From: Ulota crispa
Taxonomy: Eukaryota > Streptophyta > Bryopsida > Orthotrichales > Orthotrichaceae
DNA: 64,000 nucleotides
NCBI GenBank assembly: GCA_963920765.1
Contig: OY987244.1
Location: forward strand, 9,054,501-9,118,500
Reading direction: 5' to 3'
How positions within the stretch are numbered: position 1 is the first letter of the stretch; each line of letters starts with the position of its first letter. Below the pieces are notes generated by a model. That model saw nothing but the letters and a program-made list of their open reading frames with translations. It was not told the origin of the DNA and ran no database searches. The translations under genes were made by a program, and so were the position numbers. Shown one piece after another: positions 36,592 to 48,155 of the stretch.

Positions 36592-38760
36592 CAAACCTGA
36601 ATGTGCATTGCTACTTCACACTAGTAGCCGTGCCACGGCAAAGGTGCGCTGAGTTGCTAATTTAGCTTTTAGAGCATCCGCCCACAGCCACTGAACAACA
36701 AGATGGCCTTACCAAATTTGGAGGTCGCACCAGTAGCCAAGGCTTGCATCATTTTGAGGGGCCACCACTCCCACTAGTGCCCTGCAAGCAGAGACTAGAG
36801 GGCTCAATCTACTGCACATCAGCCCTATTAATTTGATTTTTTGTTTTTATCTTTATTTACCAAAGACGTGGGTTGTAGGTTGAATTTTTTGCTACCCATC
36901 TTGAATTTTAGTAGTGTGCAAGTTGCAATACTTTCTCATTTAATTTAGTATTTTGTTTACAAGTTTTTTCTTGATTAAGAACTTTTAACTACAAGCATGG
37001 CAGCTTATTAGGTTATCAAATGCAAATTTTTAAGTTTAGTTCATATATTCTTTATTTTTTTTGAATTGGTGATGTCTAAAATTAGTCTTCAATAGTTGTT
37101 TTATTTTGTTAGTTATAATGCTAAACTTGGATATTTGCAAAGTGTACAATAACAATTTTGTTAAGAAGCCGCTAGAAGACTATTTAGTACATTTGTACAA
37201 GTACCAAACTTTGCCATGACACAATAACTACAAGCAGCCATTTGAGGGAGGGCAGATGAATAAAAAGTACAGATACACTTTGCATTATAGCTAGGTGGGG
37301 GGAATTCAAATATGATTGATGGCTACTAAAATTGTCTTCATCTGAGGTCCCATCAGCAATAGGGTAGCACGTCAAATAGCACCTCACCTCAAAGGTGGTT
37401 TGCATCTGGAGACTTTGATTACTTTTTAAATTTTCCTCATTGGTTTTACAACATAGTTTTAGTTGAACCAAATTTGAGATTGAAATTTTGCCAAATTTAC
37501 CTAAATTTGTTACCGCTGCTGCACATACATTGATGTGGGGCCAAGGTGCAAAAACTTAATTTTTTTGTTTGTACAAAAGGATAAAAATAATAATGTGCTT
37601 CTTATTTTTGTGACGTTCAATTGTATCTTCTTGCGTGGTTCTAGACTACATAAGGGTCTATAAATCCAAATGTGAGTTCAAAATTTTCCAAATTCAATAA
37701 TCGAGTAAGTAAAGATTCAAGATGTATAATTTTGACAAGTGAAAAATTAGGGTTCTTCCATCCAATTTGGAGAGGGAAATTTGTCATGTCATTGTGTTTG
37801 TTTTGCCTCCATTCTAGCAACTCTAACTTGATTGCGGGTCTTCCTTGCTTATCAATTACTAAGTTTTGACCATGTCTTGCCCTTGCCATTGTAATCTTAT
37901 TTGACCCTTGAAAAACACAAACAATATTCCTTAGATTTGGGCGCTCAAGCAAAATACACAAATTGTTAACGTTTTCATTTTCCAAATGAAGCTTAACCCC
38001 TAAACATTGAGGAGGCCAAAAAATGTCCTCCAATTCTGAAAAGAGATTCTATGATTCAGAAGAAAGTTGTTTTTCATCTGGTTTTTTTCTAGAAGTGACC
38101 ATAAACACATGGTTTATCATGGAAGACAAAAATTCACCTCTTGAGATGCATTCATTTTTTTTTGTAACCCAAATTGTGATAAAATTCAGAAACATGGTGT
38201 TTGCTCTCAAGCTGCCCTTCTTGCAATTTTCATGAGGGCACCATGCATTGTTGACTTTTCCAAATTTTTAAAGCAATACTACTAGTGCCCATATGCAAAA
38301 CACTATAGAATGCTACAGGCAGGGCAAGGCACAGCGATCCATCCATCTTTTAAGGGTTAACAAGCCTTGATTGGTATGTGGAGTTGGCGCGGGTATAGTG
38401 AAGCGCATCAAGTAGAGCAAGTACGCCAAGTGCTATTATGAGCATGTTTTGAGTGGTTGGATGCTGATACTCTTAATGTGTCTCCAACATTAAAATTTGT
38501 GTGAGAAACTATGTGCATGCACTCCTCTAGGTTTAGATTCTTGCAAATTCTTGCTTTTACCACAGCACATGCATTTTGTAACTAAGGGCCATTTTGTATT
38601 GGGATATAGGCCCAATTTTGAATTATTCCAATTCTTAGTTGGTACAATTGACAATAAAAAAGATCACCAATTGGACCAAAGTTTTCATTGGGCCTTAGTG
38701 ATAAGCCCTTGGGCCCAATATGGCAATTTGAATTCAAATTATCACATTAAGTCCTTATTT
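36592..38760. other. AT-rich repeat-derived stretch, no gene recognised
   Basis: A 130-codon minus-strand frame (38033-37641) has no domain I can name with confidence. Its region VKLHLENENV...NLRNIV followed by ELLEW faintly recalls the helicase part of Helitron proteins, but the match is too weak to call. A TTAACCCC at 37993-38000 and AGGGTTAA at 38353-38360 could bound another short TTAA element (37997-38356). Confidence 0.3.
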
Positions 38761-38869
38761 CACTAAGGGGAAACCATGGTCAAATTGACAAAAAAATGTG
38801 ACGTAATCTACAATTACTGTAAATTAGGTCACATTTTTTTGTCAATTAGACCATGGTTTCCCTGTAGTG
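38761..38869. mobile_element. 109-bp CACTA-type miniature element (near-perfect hairpin)
   Basis: It starts CACTAAGGGGAAACCATGG and ends, in reverse complement, CACTACAGGGAAACCATGG. The arms continue to AATTGACAAAAAAATGTGAC, about 42 bases with 3-4 mismatches, leaving a loop of about 25. TTT occurs immediately on both sides (38758-38760 and 38870-38872). CACTA ends plus a 3-bp target duplication define the CACTA/EnSpm superfamily. It has no coding capacity. Confidence 0.85.
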
Positions 38870-39933
38870 TTTCAATTAGAGTGATGTATTGTGGTGACTT
38901 AATTTGTTTAGCTTATGCTTAATATTTTGAAGCAAAAAATTTGCCACATAATTAACCATGTCATCAACAAGGCCAATAGGCCAACTCTTAATATATATGT
39001 ATATCCTTAGGGTCCAATGAATGACCTTATTCAAGGATTTCAGCAATCCTACTAGTTTATTTTTGTGAATTCAAAGTTTGATCAACAATTGGACCCTATT
39101 ATAAACTTAAAAAGTGACCTTATATTTGGAGAGGGAGAAATTTTCACCTATAGTTAGCTGACATCAGGGTTCATACATTTTTTTAAGGAGTTCTTTCTCT
39201 TTTACAATAACAATGTCAAATTCAAAATTTTGCACTTGGCAAAGCACAATAATTTTCAAGAATATTGAACAAAAAATGTGATTTTTGAAAAATAACTAGA
39301 AAATATTGGAGATTCATCTTACTTGTACATGTGACTTTGTTTATGAGTTTGTGGCCCATAATTTCCATTCAAATATCTTGTGGAATCTTTATAAAGGTAG
39401 TTTTGTTTTTTCAATTGTAAGGGGTAGGTACACCATGTGCAAGAATAACAAATTAAGTGTATTTTTACTTAAAATTTGCCTTTTCAAAGCCTAACTTTTT
39501 GATAGATTTTTTGATTGACAAAACTGTGTCACTAAACATGTGTGTGTAGTGTATGGTGAGATTGAACATCATTAAGGGCCATTCTCACTTGGCATTTGGG
39601 AAGGCTGTTGTTAAATCGTAAGAGTGGCATTTGTGTCATTTAAGTGGAGCTTAGCGCCCTGGAAAATAGGAAAGCAATAAAGGGAAATAATGTGACCTAC
39701 ATAATACTATGGTGTTCATACATACCCTACAAAATAAGGTGGCCTATCCCATAGATGTGCCATCGAGGCTGTAATTATTATACAATATGGTGGGTGTTCA
39801 GACATGATGTTATCTTTCAAGGAAAGTTACATCTCAGGGAAGTCACGTCTTGGGGATTGTCAGTTCATTTGGCGGTTCTTATTTGTGTCGTTGAGTTCTT
39901 TGTCGTTAGATGGCGTTGTTTTCTTCTGCTCTT

Positions 39934-40115
39934 GCTGCGCTTCTCCTTGTTTTGTGCTCTTGTTGCGCCTCCCGCTGCCTCGTGCTCTTGCTGTGCTTAC
40001 CGTTGCCTCGTGCTCTTGCTGCGCTTCCCGTTGATTTGTGCTCTTGCTGCGCTTTCCGTTGCCTGCTGCTTTTGCTACGCTTTTCGTTGCGTCATGCTTG
40101 TGCTGCGCTTCTATT
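39934..40115. repeat. 28-bp minisatellite inside the Harbinger element
   Basis: Six full units of the type GCTGCGCTTYCCGTTGCCTC + GTGCTCTT begin at 39934, 39962, 39990, 40018, 40046 and 40074, with a partial seventh to about 40115. The units diverge by several bases each. Twenty-eight is not a multiple of three, so the long frames here (39755-40117 and others) change frame from unit to unit and do not look like a conserved protein. Confidence 0.85.
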
Positions 40116-40686
40116 AATTGCACCTGCGTGTGGTTCTTGTGGATTTTGCAATCACAAATTTGCGAGGGTTATGGTCAGGTGAATTCCAGAATTTTGAGAG
40201 AACCCCACTGCAGTGTCATTGTGGACAGTGCTCGTTTTGTTACAAACCAATTTGGGAAAGGGAGTACGGGCAGTGTCTACTCCAAAATTCCGTTGTGCTA
40301 CTCACGCAATTGAATGTGTTAAGTGGGTTGGGATTTTGACGTTGTCACTGGTGAGATTGGTTTCTGCCTTCATTTTCCACCATTAGAGAGGTTTACAACA
40401 GTCTCCTTCTTCTTGGTAGAAGGTACATTATTCACCAACATAAACTTCCCGAGTTGCATTTCAGTATTGTAGTGCTCTTTGACATTTCTGTGAAATTGTG
40501 AGATGTCAGGTATCAAGATTTAGGGTTTGTTATTTCTTGCAGGTGCAAGTTTGAATTGTTAGGAAGGGGTATAGTAACAATTTGTAGAATTGGGTGGTTT
40601 AAAGGGGGGGATTTAGGATAAAATGTACAACCTAGTTAGGTTTCCAATGGTTTCTCACTGTTTGGTGCTGCGGTTTAGCAGGGGCC

Positions 40687-42052
40687 ATGGACAACGCTAG
40701 CAATTTAGAACCAGGGTTGGCGATGGCATTTTGGTTATTACTACAGAACCTGACCATCCGGTATGTTGATCTTCTTCCTCCTCCTCTGCTTGGAGAAGAC
40801 AATCCCACCAACTATTTGACTGAGATTGTTGAGAGTGTTGGTCGGACTTCAAAGAATCCCCTCGCTGCTATACACGGAGGATTGCTTTCCTTTTAGGTTT
40901 GCACTCCCACATTATCATCAACGGATGACCTGGGCTTTTGGGTAAAGCCTTGATCAATGACGTGGTTTAGTTGCTTCTTGATGTCTCAATACAACAACAA
41001 GTGTTGGCTTGAGACATACTGTATGTCAAAACATAATGTGTTTCAACTCGCTGAGCTACTGGAGCCTCATGTTCAGCGGAAGGATACTAAATATCGTATG
41101 GCCATTCCAGTCATCACTTGTGTTGCGTGCACACTATTCAAGTTGACAAGGGGACTTCCATTTCTTGTGTGTTCTGAAATGTTTGCTATTGGAAAGAGCA
41201 CTATTTGTGGTATTTTGAGAGACGTTGTTCATGCCATTAACAACACAATGCGACACCATATCTTGTGGCTGACAGGCACTTGTTTGCTACTAACGCTATG
41301 GAAGTTTCATGATTTGTGTGGCCTCCCCGGAGTGGTGGGAGCCATTGATGGGACACACATTGCAATTGGAAAACCAAAACACGTTCCTGCAGATTATTTC
41401 TATTTTAAGAGTGGTGGTTACACTCTGAATTGCCAAACAGTGGTGGATTTTGACAAATGGTTTCTTGACTTGTATGTTGGCTTGCCGGGCTCCACTAATG
41501 ACTCTAGGGTGTTGTGAAGGTCCTCTCTATATGAGCTGGCAACCCACCAAAACTGGTTCAACCAGAACCAGAACTCTGAAGGGTTTGGGACATACCTTTT
41601 AGGAGATTAGGGTTACCCTCTACTCCCTTGGCTCATTGTCCCACACCAAACACATTTGCTTTTGTCGATGGCGGATGCCCTCTTCAGCAGAAGACTTCAA
41701 AAAAGACGTTGCATTATCAAGAATGTTTTTGGGATCATGAAGCAAACGTTCAAGGAGTTGATAAAAAAAAGCAATTTGAATGTTGTTTTTCTTCCTAATG
41801 TTATTGTGTGTTGTGCTATTCTCCATAATGCGTTTTTGGCGGAATCTTAGGAGGATGTCAAAAATTTGTTTAGCGTTTTGAAGAATGAAGGGTTCAATGG
41901 GGAGGAAGTACAAGAATGTACAAGAGACGCTAAAGGCATACATGGGAACGAATTTGGAGATGGTATCCCAAATATGCCTAGAAAGGCCACTGTCCTTGAA
42001 AAAAGGCAACTTCTAAGGCTGCACATGAGTGCCCAACAACCACAGTTTCAAT
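40687..42052 (+). pseudogene. PIF/Harbinger transposase (HARBI1-like), broken by stops
   Basis: One frame carries recognisable Harbinger transposase with at least four stops. It runs from MDNASNLEPG (40687) to a TAG at 40894, on through DDLGFWVKP to a TGA near 40945, and then from 40957 the region KLTRGLPFLVCSEMFAIGK. The catalytic part VVGAIDGTHIAIGKPK is present, with a DDE aspartate in DGTH. PGSTNDSRVL precedes a TGA at 41515, then RSSLYEL and LLGD*GYPLLPW with a TAG, then RRLQKRRCIIKNVFGIMKQ, which holds the last conserved block. Several stops can be explained as single base changes. It cut and pasted the element at TWA sites when intact. Confidence 0.9.
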
Positions 42053-42479
42053 AGACAATTGAGTAACACTACTTCCCACTTTTGTTGAAGTTATTGTGTC
42101 CCATTCCCTACACTGTTGATGTAAAAATGAAGAAATGCGTTATGTGATTAGGTCTGTATACATATTAGTGACATCATTCTATTATTACTATGCTCTTTTC
42201 TGTTGCTTTGTGCGTCCATTATAGGCTTCATGGTAGTATAGTTCTAATAGAGCAGTGAATGAAAAGGAACACATTTAATTGCGTGAAAATAGTACATATT
42301 CAATGCATAACCATTCCTATGATGATGTAAACATGAATGACTATTGCTAAATATGCAAAATTGTACACTAACAATGGAGACCGTTAACCTACAGTCAGGC
42401 TCATTCTAACTTTGCAAGGGTTGCCATTTTTAATTTATTTTTCAAATTTTTTTGATCTCAATGTCCCCAACATTCTCTA

Positions 42480-44200
42480 CATTGACCTTGATCTACACTT
42501 GCTGAGCCTCCATGCAAAGATGTCACGGAGGGCCGTGAGCAACCAGACAGATGAAGGTGGTGCCGAGTATACAATACCTCAACCAACTTTAGTGGGTAGC
42601 ACCAATTTGTTGGCTGAACTTAAGTCCTCATGCGTTCGCATGCAATGCTTCAGTTGGCACTTCAATAGGTCTAGAAGTTTAGGATGTCAAACTTCCATTC
42701 CCGTCATGCGGGTCCACATTGACGTTGGCGGAGGCTTCTCTGTCAATTCATGCATCCTCCTTGGCATGTGAAGGACCTCCATGGCGGTTGCCACATCTGC
42801 CCTGATCGTCTCCATGAGTCGGTATTAAGTTTGGCATTTGACCAGCGGTGCCATCAAATGTAGAGCCATTTGGTATGTTGGAAGTCATCAATGCAGTAGG
42901 TCTAGGTCTCACGTTTCTTGGTGCCTCTTCCTCCACGGGGTTGGCACATTTCTAGAAAGCCTTGTTTAGGACGTTGGAGAGGTTGGAAAGGCATCTGACT
43001 ATCTCCTCTTGCTTCATGATGGCTATCTTAGCAAGGGCATTTACCTTTGCAGCGTTAGCTAGTAGGCGCTCATCCTTCTCTCGAAGAAATGTCATTTGCT
43101 TCTTAAATAACTTGTACTAGACATCAATCTTTGCTTTCTCCATCTCTTGATGCGATTCTGCATTTGTTGCAAGTGCTTTGCCATAGTCTACCCGGTTTCT
43201 CTAGTTGCATTAGCAAGTACAGTATGGCCAGAAACGTGCTTCCTCTTGACACCTATGTTCCCTACTCGGCATCCAATGGAAATTGAGGAAGTTCTTGAAG
43301 AACTGATTACCTGCGGACTAATACCTGGTGGAATGCAAGATGCAAGTCGGAACTGTAGTGTTTCTGTGGAGACAAATGGTTGTGCAGCTGTAGCAGTGGT
43401 TGACATGAAACTTGTGGGAGGAGAAGTCGAGAGTGCTGGGAACTACAATGAGCCAACATCTCCAAGATGTTCATCACTCTAGAACTCGGTAAGGTCTGTT
43501 GGGTCTTTTGAGTCTAGGTACATCCCATCTTCTTCTTCAAACTCTAGTATTGGAGTAGTCCCTCTGCAATTGGCATCAGTCAGGGACAACGTGTCTTGAG
43601 TGTGCGGAGGCCGGATCTAGAGGCGACAACCGTACCAAGCGTTGATGCCTTGATAAATTTTGACTTGGAATTGTCTTGAGAGGCCCTCCTCCTTCCGCTG
43701 GTTTGAGTCCAAGTCCCAATACTCCCTCTTGTTCTTGCCAGTTTTGTGTAGGAAATCAGAGACACACTTATAATCAGTTATTATCAAGTTCCTGTTTGCC
43801 TTGCAAGCTTGACCGTCGTGAAGACAAGGTGAAACATTAGCGCGCATGATGTCTTCAGAAATTCGCACCTACTTTGTGGTGTCAATGACCATCAAGTCTC
43901 TGCCGTCCACATTGTCTATCTCCTGCAGGAACAACTCTTTCTTGGCTGCTATGAGGGCCATGACCTTTGTAAGAATCCAGTTGAGGCACCTCTCTTTCCT
44001 TGTCCTCCTGCTTATGTTACTTGGGCTGCTCTCATTTGCTGTCCCTGCAGATCCTAGGCTAGTTGAGGTTGGAGGTTGCGAGTGTTGTGTGCTGGGGGAT
44101 GCTGATGGGCTACTTGAGGTTGGAGGTCGCCCGTGTTGTGTGGTGGGGGATGCTGATGCGCGCATCAAGCCCGGGCTGACGGAACAGGGCAACTAAATAG
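42480..44200 (-). pseudogene. Myb/SANT-like DNA-binding protein of the Harbinger element, broken
   Basis: Frames 44192-43869 and 43868-43617 are in the same phase, separated by one stop. They read ...VMALIAAKKELFLQEIDNVD, then DTTK, a TAG where the family usually has Trp, then VRISEDIMRANVSPCLHDGQ. A trihelix-like part follows, with ITDYKCVSDFL and KREYWDLDSNQRKEEGLSRQF. After further stops, RPPHTQDTLSLTDANC and KRKHVSGHTVLANATRETG are recognisable. This matches PIF ORF1, the partner that binds transposon ends and helps import the transposase. It is convergent with the transposase gene. Limits are approximate. Confidence 0.8.
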
Positions 44201-45634
44201 GCCTCAGCACTGACGTTGCAGGTCAAACAAAGGCGGGAGAAACCCTTCCTTGTGGTACAGGTTGCGGCAAATAGAAGGTGGGAAGGGCTATGGTCACTGT
44301 AACAAAAAGGACATACATTAGTGACATTCAGCACAAGGAACTACAATCGCTTCACAATTGTACAAGCATTTGAAGCCCATTGAAATGAAAGGTAAAAATT
44401 GCACCTTATCTTTTAGAATGTCTATTCATACAAACTTATTGGAGCATTGGAGGGTGTGGGTTGGGTGTGCAAGTTAAGTTTCCAGAGGGGGCGGAAACAT
44501 CTACAAGCATAATGAGACAACTTTGATTGCTTTCAATTCACATGCTGGAGTGACTAAAGCAATTACAACCCATCAGCAGCTACAAATGTGAAATATAAGT
44601 ACAGGAATCTTATTGAAAACCATTATACAACAGAATGCATGTTACTTTGTCATATGATTTTTGCGAAATAGTTGGTCTGCAGCAGTTTTGGAAAGTAGAA
44701 GGAGGTTTTGAATAGCACTGACCAATGACAGGGATGCTTGCAGGATGCATTGGCATTGGCATTGCTGCTGGGCAGATGGGGGAGTTGTATGACGCAGAGT
44801 TGAGATGGTTCTCCATTTTGAACTAGAGTCGCAGCCTTGGAAACATTCATAATGATAACCCAAAGGCAAGAAACAAAGTCTTAGTGCAGGCATAGTACAA
44901 GCTAAACAACCTTAGGCCACCAAAATGTGGCATGGGTGCAGAACATAGATACCAATAGCAGTCTAGAATACAAAGATGTACAACATTGCACCACAGGCAA
45001 TTAGATGTGTGCAAAAAAAATTTCAAATAAAGAAACACGTACTTTTTGAGTATGAAGACTATGCTGGAAATAGTGTCTCTAGAATATGCAGGTCTGCCTT
45101 TTATGGATGCTGAAGCGCAACCGGCCTCCCCTTCACGGCGCCGTAACCGCTCATTCAAATTAATGGAATTCTACCAAAAGTTCAGGAACTTTAAGTAAAC
45201 GTTCTTTGATAGTTGACCCTTGCAGCTAGATTTACTGAAAACCAGAATCTCACTACCAATTCTTTTTGAAATCTATGTTCTGGAAAGATACAAGTGCTAC
45301 AAACTTTGGGCAAATTCAAGCAAAATTGTTGGGGCTTTGAATTAGCTGCGGTAAAGTAGCCGCTCTTACACACTGGCTACATGGGATGCCAGCTAGGCTC
45401 AGGGTCTAAAACCCGGCCTAGTGGAAACGCCCATGTTCTTCCCCCTATAATGTACTATTGTTACTAAATTCCAAATGCCAAGTGGGAATGGCCCTTTACT
45501 CTATTAAGTCAAATGCATAATGAAAGTGCCCTATGTGTAATTTTCACAACGTCACAAGCAAAAAAATCCTATGAGGATTTTATAGAAAGTTTTTTGTAAG
45601 AAATTTTATAGGAAGTTTCTATTTACATAGACTA

Positions 45635-45900
45635 GCAATGGTGAATGCTATTTTGTGAGCAGGAATCTGTGAGCCATGAGCCATGAGCAAAGATTTTTTT
45701 TCAAAATACTCAATCTCATCTATAATTGTGTACATAGGGCCTTATAATTATACATTTTAAACCTTTATCATTTAACAAACTTTTAGAAAAAAAGTTTTTT
45801 CCATTGATTTTGAGATCAAAATTGATTCGTGCTCACTAAATCTTGGCTCACTGCTTACATGCTCACCATTCTACGCTCACAAAATAGCGCAGGGTTGCTA
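45635..45900. repeat. foldback element with GCTATTTTGTGAGC ends
   Basis: GCTATTTTGTGAGC at 45647-45660 is inverted at 45875-45888, and an outer TAGCAA/TTGCTA pair extends the arms. The arms continue as GTGAGC-type repeats for about 50 bases. No target duplication was found. The reversed right end, TAGCAACCCTG, is of hAT-like style, but this is not proof. Confidence 0.5.
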
Positions 45901-45906
45901 AATCGT

Positions 45907-45968
45907 GGGCGGTGAGCAGTGGGCAGTGAGCAGTGAGCAGTGAGTCGTGAGCAATGAGCGGTGAGCAA
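45907..45968. repeat. GTGAGCA tandem repeat
   Basis: About eight 7-base units of GTGAGCA and variants (GGGCAGT, GTGAGTC, ATGAGCG) stand directly to the right of the foldback element, whose own arms contain the same motif. Confidence 0.8.
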
Positions 45969-46238
45969 TAAAAGAGACTTTTTAGAGTGTAAGAGGAGAA
46001 ATAAAAAATTTTGTAATTTGAGATTGGATGTTTTGAAACAACAAAAAATTCCCTAAAGCAACACAATTTGTCTTTAAAGTGCAATAATCATTTGAAAGAG
46101 GGGAGGATGTGGATGAAATAAATCAATGATATTCATTGGAGCCAATGAATGAAAATTAATATGGATGAAAAGTGGCAGTCTAAGGTGGATGGAAAATCTG
46201 TGATGGTTGTTTAGCATATTGAAATCAATGAACATTAA

Positions 46239-47171
46239 CCCCTAAAGGACCATTGTCCCTTTTGGGGACAAATTGGATTTTGGGCATGTACCTATGGCTA
46301 AACTACTTTGTGTGATTTTTTGAAACTTTTATTGAAGATGGGGAATTGAAAGATCTATGTGGGCATCTAATTTTTCCTTTATTCCAACATTTATTGAAGA
46401 AGTTATGCATGAATTTATGAAAATTAGGAGAGGTCAGGCAACCAAAAACTTTTTTAAAAATAATGTTTTTTTAAAATAAAAATCTGAAATTCATTCTTTA
46501 AAAGAACACATATGTGAGGAGCTTTGAATCATTCAATTTTGATTTATGAGTGAAAAGTTTTAGTTTACGAGCATGCACGGGATTTCCATACCTCCATTCC
46601 TTTTGCCTTTGGTGCATTATTTTTTTGAGCTCTTTGTGAATTTGATTTTTGACTTCTTTTTTTTTGAAGTTTTAGTAGAGTAAGATTCCTTAGTTTTCAC
46701 CATTTGGATCAAAAGAATTCATATGTCTCAATTTTATATAAATCCTCCAATTTGGCCTAGTGTATATGCAAATTTCATGTCCTTACAACATTGCAAGATT
46801 TTACAAAGTATGATCCACACCTCCAATTCATTTGGAAGATCTCCCACACTTACCTAACTTGGTCTTCTACATGGAAAAAATAAACCTCAACTTTGCGTAG
46901 AGCAATTTTTTTGATTTAGGGGCAATTAAAGGCTTTTGAAATTATTGGGCAGCAGAGAAAAAAACTATTTTTTCACTTCAAATGTCAATATCTCACTCCT
47001 CTACATCCTAAATGAGATGATTTTTTTTCCACAAGTACCTCCCATAGTCTAAGACAAGATCTTACAATTGGATTTCCAAAAATAATTGTTTTTCCTACCT
47101 TTCTATTCATTCCTTCAAAAGTGGCAGTTTTCAATAACTTTTGTTGAAAAAAGGGCTTAGTCCTTTAGGAG
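46239..47171. mobile_element. TTAA-bounded CCCC...GGAG element, family A (forward copy)
   Basis: TTAA (46235-46238), left end CCCCTAAAGGACCATTG, reversed right end CTCCTAAAGGACTAAGC (to 47171), TTAA (47172-47175). The interior is homologous to 16744-17718 (reversed) and to 52460-53040. A stem near the left end pairs TTGTCCC with GGGGACAA. Non-coding. Confidence 0.8.
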
Positions 47172-47175
47172 TTAA

Positions 47176-47927
47176 GCTAATTATAATCCATGGAAGTTCT
47201 ATATTTTTATTGCCATGGGCAATAATTGGTGCAATGATTTTGTAAATCATGTACAATACATTCAAACATCTTACTTGATTATACATAAGTTTATTTATTT
47301 ATTTACTTATAAAGATTCAATAGCCTAGTCCTACCTAAGTACCACATCCATGTTCCTCTAAAAGCAGAAAAATTTATTGAGATAAATTCTAATATGCCAA
47401 GTAGCATATTATTCAGCATATGTAATACTTGCTCCCATATTGGAGATTTGAAATGACTATTAGAAAGTCAAATTTAATGTTCTCAACAACACATTTTTTA
47501 GAGAAAATTGATCATATGCTTAAGGGTGCAAAGGACTAGCCAAATGAGGCAGGATTGTTACATCAGATGAGATTTTGCTATCGAACAAGACAAGCAGACA
47601 GACGGACGGGTCTAGATGAGGTGGTTGTCCACTTTAAAATCAAGAAGTGGATGTTCTGGAGTAAGTGCAAAGTTGTGTCTAAACCAATACTAAAATAAAA
47701 TACAAAAAAAAAGTATATGAGTCCGTGCTTTGACCATTTATATTTGCGTCGGACGGACGGGCAGGTTAAAATGGGTCCAATGTAACAACCAAGAAATCAG
47801 GTTCTTGCTTTGCACATTTGGAACTTGAATTCTTGAGGTCAAGTACGATGTTCAAATGTTAATAGAAGAAAAAAATTGACACATATTAGGAGTTAAGAAA
47901 GTGAGGGATACGGCTCTTGAATGCCTT
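47176..47927. other. AT-rich spacer
   Basis: No supported gene. The motif GACGGACGGG occurs near 47600 and near 47755 as an isolated direct pair. Confidence 0.4.
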
Positions 47928-48120
47928 GGAAAAGGGCAATTTGGATTCTAATTGCTCCTCAGTGGATGCAGAGAGGAGGAGAAATAGTTATAGTACTATT
48001 TTCAAAACTAATAACTCAAACAACATTTGAGTTAGTAGTTTTGAAGATAGTTTTTAAACTATTTCACTTCCTTAGTGTGCATCCATTGAGGGGTAATTAG
48101 AATCCAAATTGCCCATTTCC
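47928..48120. repeat. 193-bp almost loopless hairpin element
   Basis: The left arm starts GGAAAAGGGCAATTTGGATT at 47928 and pairs with the right arm ending AATCCAAATTGCCCATTTCC at 48120. Pairing continues to the centre, where AACTCAAA and TTTGAGTT meet across about 5 bases, giving arms of about 93 bases with scattered mismatches. Such a structure is typical of a miniature foldback transposon or a young small-RNA precursor. Confidence 0.8.
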
Positions 48121-48155
48121 AGTGTGTTTGTGAGCCCAATCCTTGAGTTAATTAA

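Larger units (their letters stand above)
39575..45495. mobile_element. PIF/Harbinger DNA transposon, full length, coding-defective
   Basis: Terminal inverted repeats of 25 bp start AGGGCCATTCTCACTTGG at 39575 and, reversed, AGGGCCATTCCCACTTGG at 45495 (one mismatch). TTA is duplicated at both borders (39572-39574 and 45496-45498), the usual PIF/Harbinger target. The 5921-bp element carries the two genes expected of the superfamily, tail to tail: a DDE transposase (plus) and a Myb/SANT-like protein (minus). Both carry in-frame stops, so it cannot move by itself. A 28-bp minisatellite lies between the left end and the transposase. Confidence 0.93.

Noticed and set aside
37641..38033. 130-codon minus-strand frame with a faint Helitron-helicase look
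   Set aside because: The resemblance is limited to a few residues, the frame crosses a possible element border at 37993, and no other Helitron parts or ends were found.
39755..40182. Leu/Cys/Ala-rich frames of 76-120 codons near 40 kb
   Set aside because: They are translations of the 28-bp minisatellite, whose unit length shifts the frame at each repeat.
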